A program made the position numbers and the translations under genes. The notes below the pieces were generated by a model. That model was not told the origin of the DNA and did no database searches. It was given only the letters and a program-made list of their open reading frames with translations. 64,000 bases of DNA. Origin: Bdellovibrionales bacterium CG10_big_fil_rev_8_21_14_0_10_45_34. GTDB taxonomy: Bacteria; Bdellovibrionota; Bdellovibrionia; Bdellovibrionales; 1-14-0-10-45-34. Shown in pieces: positions 1 to 8,022 of the stretch (positions are counted from its first letter, which is position 1; the number at the start of each line of letters is the position of its first letter). The stretch spans positions 140,537 to 204,536 of the forward strand of contig PEZS01000006.1 of the NCBI GenBank assembly GCA_002778785.1, read 5' to 3'.

Positions 1-2
1 AT

Positions 3-308
3 GAGAGTGTTCCGTTTTCCCGAGAAACGGCTTCGCTTTTAGATAGATACCTCCAACACCTTTCGACGGGCGAGATCAAAAAAGTCTTTCTGACTGCAAG
101 TTGCCGAAGACACTGCCAGTATCAACTTTGGGACGAGCCCTTTGCTAACTTGGACTTGGCCTCTGCCAACGAGCTTCAAAGCTGGATGATGAGTCAAAGA
201 TCGCTTCGCTTTATTTGCATCACGCACGACAGGCTAAGCTTGGAAAGCTCTGCAAATTCTAGGCAGTTCATCTTTGAAAACTTTAGGCCCTCTCTGGTAC
301 CCAGGTGA
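3..308 (+). CDS. ABC transporter-type ATPase, C-terminal part (5' end outside the window)
   Basis: An open frame runs from the left edge to TGA at 306-308 and encodes about 101 residues. It contains the downstream half of an ABC nucleotide-binding domain: a signature-like LSTGE motif followed by KK, a Walker B/D-loop segment WDEPFANLDLAS and the switch histidine in CITHD. The protein ends about 25 residues after that histidine, so this is a short, single-domain end rather than a fusion. The LSTGE...DEPF.NLDLAS pattern resembles ModF-like or other stand-alone ABC ATPases, but the substrate cannot be told from this fragment. Walker A lies outside the window. The usual LSGGQ is altered to LSTGE, which is found in some non-canonical ABC ATPases. 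Confidence 0.75.
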   Translation, partial: ESVPFSRETASLLDRYLQHLSTGEIKKVFLTASCRRHCQYQLWDEPFANLDLASANELQSWMMSQRSLRFICITHDRLSLESSANSRQFIFENFRPSLVPR

Positions 309-578
309 GTCCAAAAGTTTCAGAAGAAACTGTCGACTTCCAGTAAGATGAGACTGGAACTTAATTTAAAATATAAGGGTGTTCGTAAATGGAACTAAGC
401 GTTCAGTTACCAGACTCGATGCCGTTTGCTTGCTTCAAACTTCTGTAGCAAGCTAAAATCTATGTTTAATATGTCGCATGCACACAGAATAATAGCGCCG
501 AGTTGTTCGCCTTTGGTTGGTCGCGTTTTTCATAAAAATGGACATGCAGGATGCAAACCAGGGCTATTTCGATTTGAA

Positions 579-1925
579 ATGAGTCGATTTCTCTTTCGAA
601 TATGTTCTCGATTTGTGGTCTTTACTGCACCGTTTTTTATCCCCACAATAGTTTACTCTCAAGCCAGTTCTGGCCAAATTTCTTCGGTAGCGGTGGACTC
701 AGTTGACGACGAAAAGAAATGTAAGACAGCTCTTGCCAAGGATGTTCTTGAAGCAGCGCCTAAGTCAGAAAGATTTAACTTAGTCTTCACGCAGATTGTG
801 AAGGGAGTTTCTGATGGAGTGTCTTGCAGAGATATGAGCTCAATAAGAATTGAGGCAGACGAAGAATGGTTTTATGAAGAAAATGGCCTTAGCGGCAAAT
901 TTATTGTTCATGCAGCTTATGGTTTCTTTTTTCTGACGAAAGACGCGAATATTTTTGTGCGTGATCACAAGGGCTGGCAGCCACTTTGGGGTACCCAGGG
1001 GTACACAATAAAACAACTGACCGATTTGAAGCGTAGAATTGGCGCCGAAGAAAAAGACTTCGTTTCTAAGAAGAAGCATTTTGTTATTATCGATAACGCC
1101 TACAACAACGATGGCCCTATGGTGGCTCACAAAGCCTTCAAAGCAATGTATCCCGTTGTCTCGAAGAAGGAGTCGAAACTCATTGATATTGCCTTTGATG
1201 CCAACCCGTCAGAATTTAACTGGCCTATGGGAGAAATGCATTATCTTAGAGCAAAAGATTTGGTGGACGACCTTCTTGCCGCTTTTAATTCAAAACGCGA
1301 GCTGAGTCGTGCAATTCTTTCTTTCTCGATCTTTGAAAAAGCACTGGTAAAAGCTTCTAAGCTGAGGAGAATCCTTGTTGAAAAAGTTTTTTCAAAGAAA
1401 GATTTAAATGTTAGTGAGTTTTTGGGTTCTGAGTATATAAAAATTAAAAAATACTTCGTGGCACCCGTCGGAAGATATTTAGTGACCTACTTTTACAGTG
1501 AACGAAAGCGGGAACTCGAGCTGGCTTCCAATTATGAAAGAGCAATTGCTTCAGATTCTACGTTCATACCTCAATTGTTATCGGAGGCTTCCGTTCAAAG
1601 GTTTCAAGATGTCACCTACGTTTCACTCTTAGGAAAGGTATGGGCTATCGATAGCAGGCAAGGCGGAAAGTCGTTGGTGGGCGAGGCCAATTATGTAGGA
1701 GTAAATTCGTCCTATCGGCCCGTTTTTTTGATTAACTATCGCAATCGTACAACGATCGAAGTGCGAGAGCTGGAATCCCCAAATAAGCCGGGTGTTTGCT
1801 TTACACTAAACTTTTCACCTATGGATGGATTTTGGACTTACAAGCTTTCGGATTCAAAGCTCGAAGTCTTCGACCGAATCACCAAACAAAAAGACACCCT
1901 CAATTCGACTACCTGCCCTTCTTAA
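579..1925 (+). CDS. Secreted protein of unknown function
   Basis: I do not recognise the family. The open frame extends upstream to a TTG at 426, but the ATG at 579 gives a far better N-terminus: positive residues (MSRFLFRICSR), a hydrophobic core and an A-x-A-like end near VYSQA, a typical Sec signal peptide. The mature protein is about 420 residues, mixed charged, with no repeats or obvious catalytic motif and only a few cysteines. It stands alone between the ABC ATPase tail and the J-domain gene on the same strand, with a 219-base gap before the latter. A periplasmic or surface role is inferred from the signal peptide only. Confidence 0.6.
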   Translation: MSRFLFRICSRFVVFTAPFFIPTIVYSQASSGQISSVAVDSVDDEKKCKTALAKDVLEAAPKSERFNLVFTQIVKGVSDGVSCRDMSSIRIEADEEWFYEENGLSGKFIVHAAYGFFFLTKDANIFVRDHKGWQPLWGTQGYTIKQLTDLKRRIGAEEKDFVSKKKHFVIIDNAYNNDGPMVAHKAFKAMYPVVSKKESKLIDIAFDANPSEFNWPMGEMHYLRAKDLVDDLLAAFNSKRELSRAILSFSIFEKALVKASKLRRILVEKVFSKKDLNVSEFLGSEYIKIKKYFVAPVGRYLVTYFYSERKRELELASNYERAIASDSTFIPQLLSEASVQRFQDVTYVSLLGKVWAIDSRQGGKSLVGEANYVGVNSSYRPVFLINYRNRTTIEVRELESPNKPGVCFTLNFSPMDGFWTYKLSDSKLEVFDRITKQKDTLNSTTCPS

Positions 1926-1957
1926 AGGACTTTTCTTGACCCTTTTGCCCTAGCGAC

Positions 1958-2011
1958 GAAATAAAGCTTTCGCCGCTGTATAGAATTTGTACACCCAAGT
2001 GGGTAATGATT
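1958..2011 (+). repeat. Copy A of a ~54-bp inverted repeat pair flanking the J-domain gene
   Basis: This stretch reads AAATAAAG, then TCGCCGCT, then TACACCCA, a two-base spacer and TGGGTAATGATT. The same order of blocks is found on the opposite strand at 4131-4179. The two copies match at most positions, with one or two single-base gaps in the AT-rich middle. The core ACCCA-NN-TGGGT is itself a small inverted repeat, as expected for a dimeric DNA-binding protein. Copy A lies 133 bases upstream of the J-domain gene start. Confidence 0.75.
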
Positions 2012-2143
2012 GCCCTCACGCCCAGGCGCCGAACCTAGTATAATCCCAACAACACGAATATGACGAATATGTACTTTTCCGGGTTAAACATTCAATAAAC
2101 TAGGGAACGGCATGTAGGTCGAACCCCGCAAAGGAAGTTCTGA

Positions 2144-4069
2144 TTGAATTTACAGTCTTTAGCTTTAGCAATGCTACTTTTCAGCGTTGGCACTGTTGGG
2201 CCAATAAGTGCGGTATCCGATCCTCAGGCTCAGACCCATTATGAGGTCCTTGGGCTTAAGCAAAATGCGGAACCCACTGAAATTAAAATGGCCTTCAAGA
2301 ACCTCGCCTCCGTCCACCATCCAGATCGCCATCAAAACGTCTCAAACGACGAGCGCAATATGCATGAAGAGAAATTTAAGAAAATTGCTTCTGCCTATGA
2401 GGTTCTGTCGGACCCCAACAAACGTAGGGCCTATGATAAGGGCCTCAGCTCTGCCACTTTTGGCGCGAGGAGTCCCTTCGCCGCTGAAGCTGAAAACCAT
2501 GGGCGGTATCGTGATCCATTTGAAACACCCGGCGCAGAATCGATACCGCTCGAATCTGTTTTGGCAGATCTAGAAAGTGAAGAAGAAACAAGAAACATCG
2601 CTGGCCTTAAAGCAGTCATTTCGAAGTCAGGTGAAATAGCAGCTAAAGATATAAGGGCGAACAATGGCTTTTATCGCGATCGCACGCTTACAGCCCTTGA
2701 GGGCGTTGCAAAGCGGTTTACCAGTGAAGAGGTGTTTAGACACCTGGCATTGGCTGCCATGGCCCTACCTTACGTTTGGGACAGAAATGGATTCACCGAT
2801 AACCACCTTATTATTTTAGGAAACCGAATGGGGTGGTTAGACTACGTCTTGGAGGCTTCTTTCGAAACCTACGTAGTCGAACCTGCTATTTTGCGCGCGC
2901 TCGGCAACGGATTGAAACCGGAAACAATTCTCGAGGTTCTTTCCGACGTACAATTTAAATTTAAAGATTTTCCTGATTGGCTTCTAGATGAATTCAACAA
3001 AAGGGGAGTGCTTGCTGATGGAGACTTGTTGCTAAGTCTCATGGACCGACTTCTCGGCATGAGCGCTCCTGACTTTAGAAATGCTTCGATCTCAGACCAT
3101 ACACATCTCAGATACCTTGATAAAATTCTTTCGGGCAGTGAGTCCTGGTCGGTTGAAAAAGGACTCGGTGTGTTTTCTCGGTTCAAAGGAATGGGTGAAG
3201 AAAGTCTCGTGGCTCTCGACAAGTTTTTGCTCATTTATCGTGAGGCGAGTGCAGGTGAAGTTCTAAAGTTTTTTGAAAGACCTATTCGAACTCTCGAGCA
3301 GAGATCTCGCTTTTATGGGGCGACTCAACAGAGCCGTCAAAAGGCAGCGCAAAACCTTTCTAGGTACCGACAAAAAATGAAAGGCTATCTTGGCGAGTTC
3401 TTGGGTAAGAATCCGAATCCAAAAGTACTGCGAGACTATTTGTTTTTGGCCGCAGTTCCCAATTGGGAATATCAGCTTGAAAGCTTACTACTTCGTTTTC
3501 TAAAACCAAACCGAAGCAACTCGAAAACATTTAGTGCCGCTGAACTTGCAGTGACAGTTAGAGCCGAAAAGACCCCAGCGGACTTTCTTAAAGAAGTTCC
3601 GAGTTTGATAGAGAGATTCAAGCGCAACCCGCACGATTTGGATGGGCTTAAAGTCGCCCTAAAAAACCTAGGTGGGGAGTCGATGGATCTTGTGAGGGCA
3701 CGATTTCTTTTGTTCCAGGTAGTTTTTATTGAGGGTCGACGACGAAATACGAGCGCAGCTGGCAGTTGGTCGGCGGGGTGGCCGAGTGAAAAAATTGAGG
3801 TTCTGCGCGCTGTAGATATTGCTCCCGCGCACTTATTAGAAAGACTCTCGCCAGAGCAGGGTGCCGAGGTGAATACTCTTTTTCAAGAATTTCAAAACTT
3901 CTGTTTGAAATACGTTCCAGAGCTGACTGCTCACTCTTTAAATCCGTTCGAGGCCCGTGAAATGGCGATGCTCACCGGCATTCCTGCTGCAGTACTAAGC
4001 AAGCCTTGGCTGCCAGCGAATGTCATCGTACAAACCTCAAAAATACTCAACCGCTGTCAGCTGTTTTAA
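2144..4069 (+). CDS. J-domain (DnaJ-like) protein with N-terminal signal or anchor segment
   Basis: The 641-residue protein begins with a hydrophobic stretch (about residues 5-24), followed directly by a J domain (about residues 30-95) with the diagnostic HPD at 59-61 (VHHPDRH) and the helix IV region AYEVLSDPNKRRAYD. No G/F-rich linker, zinc-finger or DnaJ C-terminal domain is visible. The remaining ~540 residues are helical-looking and unrecognised. The TTG start is supported by AAGGAAG at 2131-2137. J domains stimulate Hsp70 ATPases, which are cytoplasmic in bacteria, so the N-terminal segment either anchors the protein with the J domain inside or exports it. The gene is bracketed by an inverted repeat pair (1958-2011 and 4131-4179). 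A tandem 9-base duplication (ACGAATATG) lies at 2054-2071 in its leader. Confidence 0.85.
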   Translation: MNLQSLALAMLLFSVGTVGPISAVSDPQAQTHYEVLGLKQNAEPTEIKMAFKNLASVHHPDRHQNVSNDERNMHEEKFKKIASAYEVLSDPNKRRAYDKGLSSATFGARSPFAAEAENHGRYRDPFETPGAESIPLESVLADLESEEETRNIAGLKAVISKSGEIAAKDIRANNGFYRDRTLTALEGVAKRFTSEEVFRHLALAAMALPYVWDRNGFTDNHLIILGNRMGWLDYVLEASFETYVVEPAILRALGNGLKPETILEVLSDVQFKFKDFPDWLLDEFNKRGVLADGDLLLSLMDRLLGMSAPDFRNASISDHTHLRYLDKILSGSESWSVEKGLGVFSRFKGMGEESLVALDKFLLIYREASAGEVLKFFERPIRTLEQRSRFYGATQQSRQKAAQNLSRYRQKMKGYLGEFLGKNPNPKVLRDYLFLAAVPNWEYQLESLLLRFLKPNRSNSKTFSAAELAVTVRAEKTPADFLKEVPSLIERFKRNPHDLDGLKVALKNLGGESMDLVRARFLLFQVVFIEGRRRNTSAAGSWSAGWPSEKIEVLRAVDIAPAHLLERLSPEQGAEVNTLFQEFQNFCLKYVPELTAHSLNPFEAREMAMLTGIPAAVLSKPWLPANVIVQTSKILNRCQLF

Positions 4070-4130
4070 CAAAAAAGGCTTTCCCCAACTTTACACGACA
4101 GAGCAATTGAGCCCGATCCTTTACCTAAAT

Positions 4131-4179
4131 GATTACCCATTTGGGTGTAGAAGTTTAATAGCGGCGAGGGCTTTATTTT
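4131..4179 (-). repeat. Copy B of the inverted repeat pair flanking the J-domain gene
   Basis: Read on the minus strand this is AAAATAAAG, TCGCCGCT, TACACCCA, a spacer and TGGGTAATCATT, the counterpart of copy A at 1958-2011. It lies about 60 bases after the J-domain stop codon and about 155 bases before the TonB-like gene. The palindromic core ACCCA-NN-TGGGT is conserved in both copies, while the less conserved middle differs by substitutions and short gaps. Confidence 0.75.
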
Positions 4180-4335
4180 GATTAGAGATCAGGGGCAGTA
4201 GGACTCAGAAATTCAACCCGAATATCGGCCTGCAAAGAGGGCCCAAGGCGTTTTTTTGTCAGTCGTTTGCAGATGTTACACTGCAGAGGAATTTTCTCTG
4301 GCGGGCGAAGAAACTAGCATAAAATACAAAACACG

Positions 4336-5706
4336 ATGCCAAACATTAAACCAAAATCTTCAGCCGTATTTTTAGCTCTCCTCGGTTCAGCTAGCCTGCA
4401 TGTAATGGCAGCAGCGTATATCTCCAAAATCTACTTGCAGAGCCCACAACACAAAGCAGACACCATCATCGTCGATGTAGGTGAAGGTGACATGACGGAT
4501 TCGTTGGGCAACGAATCTACCGGCGTAAAAGAAAAGATCGAAGATAAAATTGATGTTGCTGCCAAACATATAGAGGAGCAAAAAGAATTAGAGAGTGAAG
4601 AGCTGCTACCCGAGCCTAGCCAATCAATAGTAGCTGAAGAAGAAGTAGAGGCAGCGGCTGCGAAAAAAGCAGAAGAGAAATCTCAACAGACAAAGCAAAA
4701 CAATGAAGAAACTCAAAGCAAAAATAAAAAAGTAAAATCAACCGTTGAAATGTCCGACGAAGTTAAAGCAGATCTGGCAAAAGAATTGGCTTCTGACATG
4801 AGTGTAAAACTAAGGCCGGCTGACTCAACAAAAGACAAAAGCAAAGCGTTGGCAAAAGAGAAAAAATCTAAAACCCTAGCAACGAAGGTTCTAACGACTC
4901 TGCCCGCAAAAACAGCTACCCAGTCTTTAAAGTCAGAGATTCCCGTTTTAACTGAGGAAGCGAGTGAAGAGAGTGTTCACCATCGACAAACTCAGGAGTC
5001 CGAAGTACTGTCAGCTGAGTCAGAATCTCTGGCAGAGGACTTTTTAAGTCTATCGGGAGGCGCCATCAGTGAGATGCCACACGCTGCGTCAGCGGATGAG
5101 AAGATTACGGATGAGAAGATTACGGATGAGAAGGTAGAGGCTAGTGTTCCTGTAGAACCCTTCGTCGCTAACGAAGAACCGTTCGCCGACTTAAGGTACG
5201 AGAACCCGCCATCAGAGACTTTATCGCAGGACTTGTCAGAAGTTGAGCCTTTTGCGACTGGTTCGAAACACGGCGAAGAGGCCAACTCAAAAAGCACTTC
5301 AGTTGAAGAAAATGCGTATTCTAACCACAACGAGGCAAAGGAAGCGCCATCCACTGAAGAGCTCAGTGGCTTCGCGGGGATGCCGCAGTCTGATAAAGCG
5401 CTCAGAGCTAGGGCGGGCAATCCGATGCCGCAATATCCTTGGAAGGCGCGGCTGAACCGCGTTGAAGGTACGGTGGTGCTTGGATTTGATGTCACAAGTT
5501 CTGGAGCAGTTAAGAACGTGAAAGTCTTGCGCTCCTCTGGAGACACCGCCCTCGATCGCGAAGCGCTAAAGGCCCAATCAAAATGGCGATATTATGCTGG
5601 TCGAACTGGCAACTTCTATCGAGCTTGGAATTTTCGACTACGCGGCGAAGCCCGCGAGGTACCTTTTAGACATCAATCCGCAAAACGCTTACTTGAAAAT
5701 AACTAG
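4336..5706 (+). CDS. TonB-like energy transducer protein
   Basis: The 456-residue protein has an N-terminal membrane segment (about residues 11-32), a very long charged and flexible middle rich in Glu, Lys, Ala and Ser, and a C-terminal TonB domain (about residues 370-440) with PQYPWKARLNRVEGTVVLGF and the typical LRSSGDTALDREAL. Such proteins carry proton-motive-force energy from an ExbB/ExbD complex to outer-membrane receptors or act in envelope mechanics. The middle is longer than the Pro-rich linker of classic TonB and contains a tandem 15-base repeat near 5094-5128 encoding D-E-K-I-T units. No exbB, exbD or TonB-dependent receptor gene lies nearby, so the partner is unknown. The ATG at 4336 is the first in frame; no strong Shine-Dalgarno site is seen. 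Confidence 0.8.
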   Translation: MPNIKPKSSAVFLALLGSASLHVMAAAYISKIYLQSPQHKADTIIVDVGEGDMTDSLGNESTGVKEKIEDKIDVAAKHIEEQKELESEELLPEPSQSIVAEEEVEAAAAKKAEEKSQQTKQNNEETQSKNKKVKSTVEMSDEVKADLAKELASDMSVKLRPADSTKDKSKALAKEKKSKTLATKVLTTLPAKTATQSLKSEIPVLTEEASEESVHHRQTQESEVLSAESESLAEDFLSLSGGAISEMPHAASADEKITDEKITDEKVEASVPVEPFVANEEPFADLRYENPPSETLSQDLSEVEPFATGSKHGEEANSKSTSVEENAYSNHNEAKEAPSTEELSGFAGMPQSDKALRARAGNPMPQYPWKARLNRVEGTVVLGFDVTSSGAVKNVKVLRSSGDTALDREALKAQSKWRYYAGRTGNFYRAWNFRLRGEAREVPFRHQSAKRLLENN

Positions 5707-5787
5707 ACGTTGCTAACCTTAGCCGCAGACTCCGGCTGAGCAGGCTGAAGCAGCACAGGATGAGTTACGCCGCGCTAAGGGGCGAGT

Positions 5788-5919
5788 TTATTCGTCGCCA
5801 AAAAGCTGAGCAGCTGGCAATGTTGACCCTTGAGTGCGTTCTTTACGCTTTCTCGCTTTGCCCCGATTCTTCTCTTTTCTTGCTCTAATAAGCTCTGTTC
5901 TTTTCGTTTTTGATGCCAT
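5788..5919 (-). CDS. Small, highly basic 43-residue protein
   Basis: On the minus strand an ATG at 5919-5917 is preceded by GGAGG with good spacing and opens a 43-codon frame ending at TAA (5790-5788). The product starts MASKTKRTELIRARKEKNRG, continues with more Lys/Arg (KARKRKERTQ) and ends in a short neutral tail (AAQLFGDE). The composition suggests nucleic-acid or ribosome binding, but this is inference. I do not know a characterised homologue. It lies between the convergent TonB-like gene and the beta-barrel gene, 25 bases downstream of the latter's stop, and may be co-transcribed with it. The strong ribosome-binding site is the main reason for calling it. Confidence 0.65.
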   Translation of the reverse strand: MASKTKRTELIRARKEKNRGKARKRKERTQGSTLPAAQLFGDE

Positions 5920-5944
5920 GGCCGTCCTCCGCTCGGGGATACTA

Positions 5945-6826
5945 TCAGAAGAATATTCGTAAACTCAACAAGTGAGTGTAAATTCCGCTAACGGCTGAAT
6001 TTTGCTCATAAGCGTAGTCTAAACTCAGTTTGGGCGCCTCCCACCCAAGACCCGCTGTCCAGTACCGCGCGTCTTGTACCTCGTCCCACCGATGGCCGGT
6101 CCGCAGGGCAAGACCCACGGGTAGCGGGAACTCCAACCCGGCCATCACATTGAGCCTGTTACTGTTGTTAAACTTTTGGGGAGCTTCGAGGTCCAGCCGA
6201 AACCGTGTTATATCCATAAATAGGTAATGACTCCCAAGAGCAACAGCGGGGCGCTGATCCGGAGTATGTTCATCGAGCATATTTTCAAATACAAGAGCAA
6301 GGCCGAGATCTTCCATCGGACTCCAGAGAAAACCGGTGCCGATATTCCAAAGAACTTTTGATGCTCCAAAGTTGGGCGAGGTTCGAAAATAGCGAACGTT
6401 CAAACCAAATGAAACCCTTTCTAGCAAAGTCTTTCCGAAGGAAAGAACGAAGTCCTCCCGCTGGTCCATAAAGCCGAACGGGCCTTCAATGCTGCGGCGC
6501 GCATAGCTCAAGGACGAAGCTACGGGGGAATCAGGGTTGTTATCGATAAAGATACCCGCCAGGTCTCTTGACGAACCGCTCGACTCCGTGTTTGTTGCCC
6601 CGTAGAAAAGTCCAACCTGAAAGTTTTGGTTAATGGCAAGGGTTGCGGGATTCAGAAAAGGGCCTTCGGCCCCAGAAGTGGTAGCTCTCCCTGCGCCGCC
6701 TAAAGATTTGGTCACAGGCCCGACGAAAAACTGGGCGTAGGAGGTTTTGTAATTGCAGGTTATTGAACTCACTGCAAAAATCGTTAACAACCATTTTGGT
6801 GCGGGGGTTCTTCTGAGATCTTTCAT
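5945..6826 (-). CDS. Outer-membrane beta-barrel protein, FadL/PorV-like
   Basis: The start is placed at the ATG at 6826-6824, preceded by AAGGAAC, rather than at the upstream in-frame start at 6886. The N-terminus then has a Sec signal peptide ending near SYAQ. The mature part begins with a pattern typical of FadL/PorV-like barrels (KSLGGAGRATTSGAEGPFLN), followed by alternating aromatic/glycine strands and a C-terminal phenylalanine (LLSLRIFF), the usual insertion signal for outer-membrane barrels. The protein is 294 residues. Transport of hydrophobic compounds is a guess from the fold family. Its 5' end overlaps the 5' end of the divergent M23 peptidase gene by about 74 bases, so each promoter must lie inside the other gene. 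Confidence 0.7.
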   Translation of the reverse strand: MKDLRRTPAPKWLLTIFAVSSITCNYKTSYAQFFVGPVTKSLGGAGRATTSGAEGPFLNPATLAINQNFQVGLFYGATNTESSGSSRDLAGIFIDNNPDSPVASSLSYARRSIEGPFGFMDQREDFVLSFGKTLLERVSFGLNVRYFRTSPNFGASKVLWNIGTGFLWSPMEDLGLALVFENMLDEHTPDQRPAVALGSHYLFMDITRFRLDLEAPQKFNNSNRLNVMAGLEFPLPVGLALRTGHRWDEVQDARYWTAGLGWEAPKLSLDYAYEQNSAVSGIYTHLLSLRIFF

Positions 6827-7964
6827 CGTGTTCCTTTTGGCCGTTACCATTGGTGTTGAGTTTGCGGTAGACGCAAGCTTGGCCACTCAAACGAGTGTCC
6901 AAGATAACTCGTACACCTCTGAGGCATTAAAAGTCCAGTCGGGCGAATCGATTGAGCGGCTTTTGAGGCGCCACGGCTTCACGTCAGAAAATGTTAAATC
7001 TGTTCTCTCATCGAAGTGGCATAAGACTGGTGGTCGGCTGATTGAAGGCAGTCAGTACCTTGTAATTAATTACGGCTCAAGCGACTACTTGGACATAAAG
7101 CTTTTCGATTCAAAACACCGAAGTACTTTTATTTTTTGGAAACACGGAGCTCTGGCCGGAGCCGAATCCCTTAACGACAGATCTTTTGAAACAAAGCTAA
7201 GAGAAGAGACGGGGATTATCGACGGCTCACTTCTGGGTACGTTGCGTCGCGTTTTTGGAACGCCTAGCATAGGTCGAAGGGTGAAGTCGGCTTTTGTGCT
7301 CGATTTAGATCTCAAAAAACTTAAAAAGGGTGACGAATACCGCGTGGTCGTCGAGGAGCTATATGACGGCGAAAGGTTTATGGGCTTTGGCGAAGTTGTT
7401 ACCGCGGCTTTGAAGGTTGGCGGTAGTTGGGTAGAAAGAAATTTCGTGTTTTATGAAGGTGGCGGCGCATTTTTGCCAAGCGAATATTCCATTCACGAAA
7501 GGCCATTTTATTCACCGGTTGAATACATGTCAGTTTCGAGTTTGTTCAGCCCAAGAAGATTTCATCCTATCTTTAGAAGGGTGCGCCCCCATAGAGGAAT
7601 CGATTTTGTGGGTTCAGTTGGTGAACCCATCATGGCGGCCCAGGATGGAGTTGTCGAAAAAGTTGTTCGCGTGTCTAGACGCTATGGCGCAGGCAGATAC
7701 GTTGTTATTCGCCATGAAGATGGTTATGTATCGTATTACCAACATCTTAACTCAGTTGAAGAAGGTCTTTCTGTGGGCCTTGAGATTGCGGCTGGCACAC
7801 AGATCGGCACTCTCGGTTGCTCGGGAAGCTGCACCGGCGCTCACCTGCATTTTGCTGTTAAGAAAGACGGCAAATATATCAACCCCGCCCAACTGATACG
7901 AACATACCCGTTTCGTCGCCGCGGCCAGGTAATGGCAGCCGATGTTACAAAAAATCGCAGTTAA
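6753..7964 (+). CDS. M23-family peptidoglycan endopeptidase
   Basis: The 403-residue protein carries a C-terminal M23 (LytM/peptidase_M23) domain, about residues 255-385. The zinc ligands are visible: His and Asp in HRGID (His 280) and the second His in HLHF (residues 364-367). The N-terminal half has a secretion signal and an OapA/LysM-like stretch (VQSGESIERLLRRHGF) that may bind the cell wall. Family members cleave peptide cross-links in peptidoglycan during growth, division or, in predators, prey invasion. The start is a TTG at 6753 with TAGGAGG at 6738-6744; later in-frame starts lack such a site. The start lies inside the oppositely oriented beta-barrel gene. Confidence 0.9.
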   Translation: MQVIELTAKIVNNHFGAGVLLRSFIVFLLAVTIGVEFAVDASLATQTSVQDNSYTSEALKVQSGESIERLLRRHGFTSENVKSVLSSKWHKTGGRLIEGSQYLVINYGSSDYLDIKLFDSKHRSTFIFWKHGALAGAESLNDRSFETKLREETGIIDGSLLGTLRRVFGTPSIGRRVKSAFVLDLDLKKLKKGDEYRVVVEELYDGERFMGFGEVVTAALKVGGSWVERNFVFYEGGGAFLPSEYSIHERPFYSPVEYMSVSSLFSPRRFHPIFRRVRPHRGIDFVGSVGEPIMAAQDGVVEKVVRVSRRYGAGRYVVIRHEDGYVSYYQHLNSVEEGLSVGLEIAAGTQIGTLGCSGSCTGAHLHFAVKKDGKYINPAQLIRTYPFRRRGQVMAADVTKNRS

Positions 7965-8022
7965 TTTTTACTAGAGCGCGCCCTAACGCGTCCGGTCCCA
8001 CAAGTGACTCCGTACCATTTAA

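Noticed and set aside
2110-2135. T-loop-like sequence GGTCGAACCCC suggesting a tRNA
   Set aside because: No acceptor, D-arm or anticodon stem can be folded around it; it overlaps the leader of the J-domain gene.
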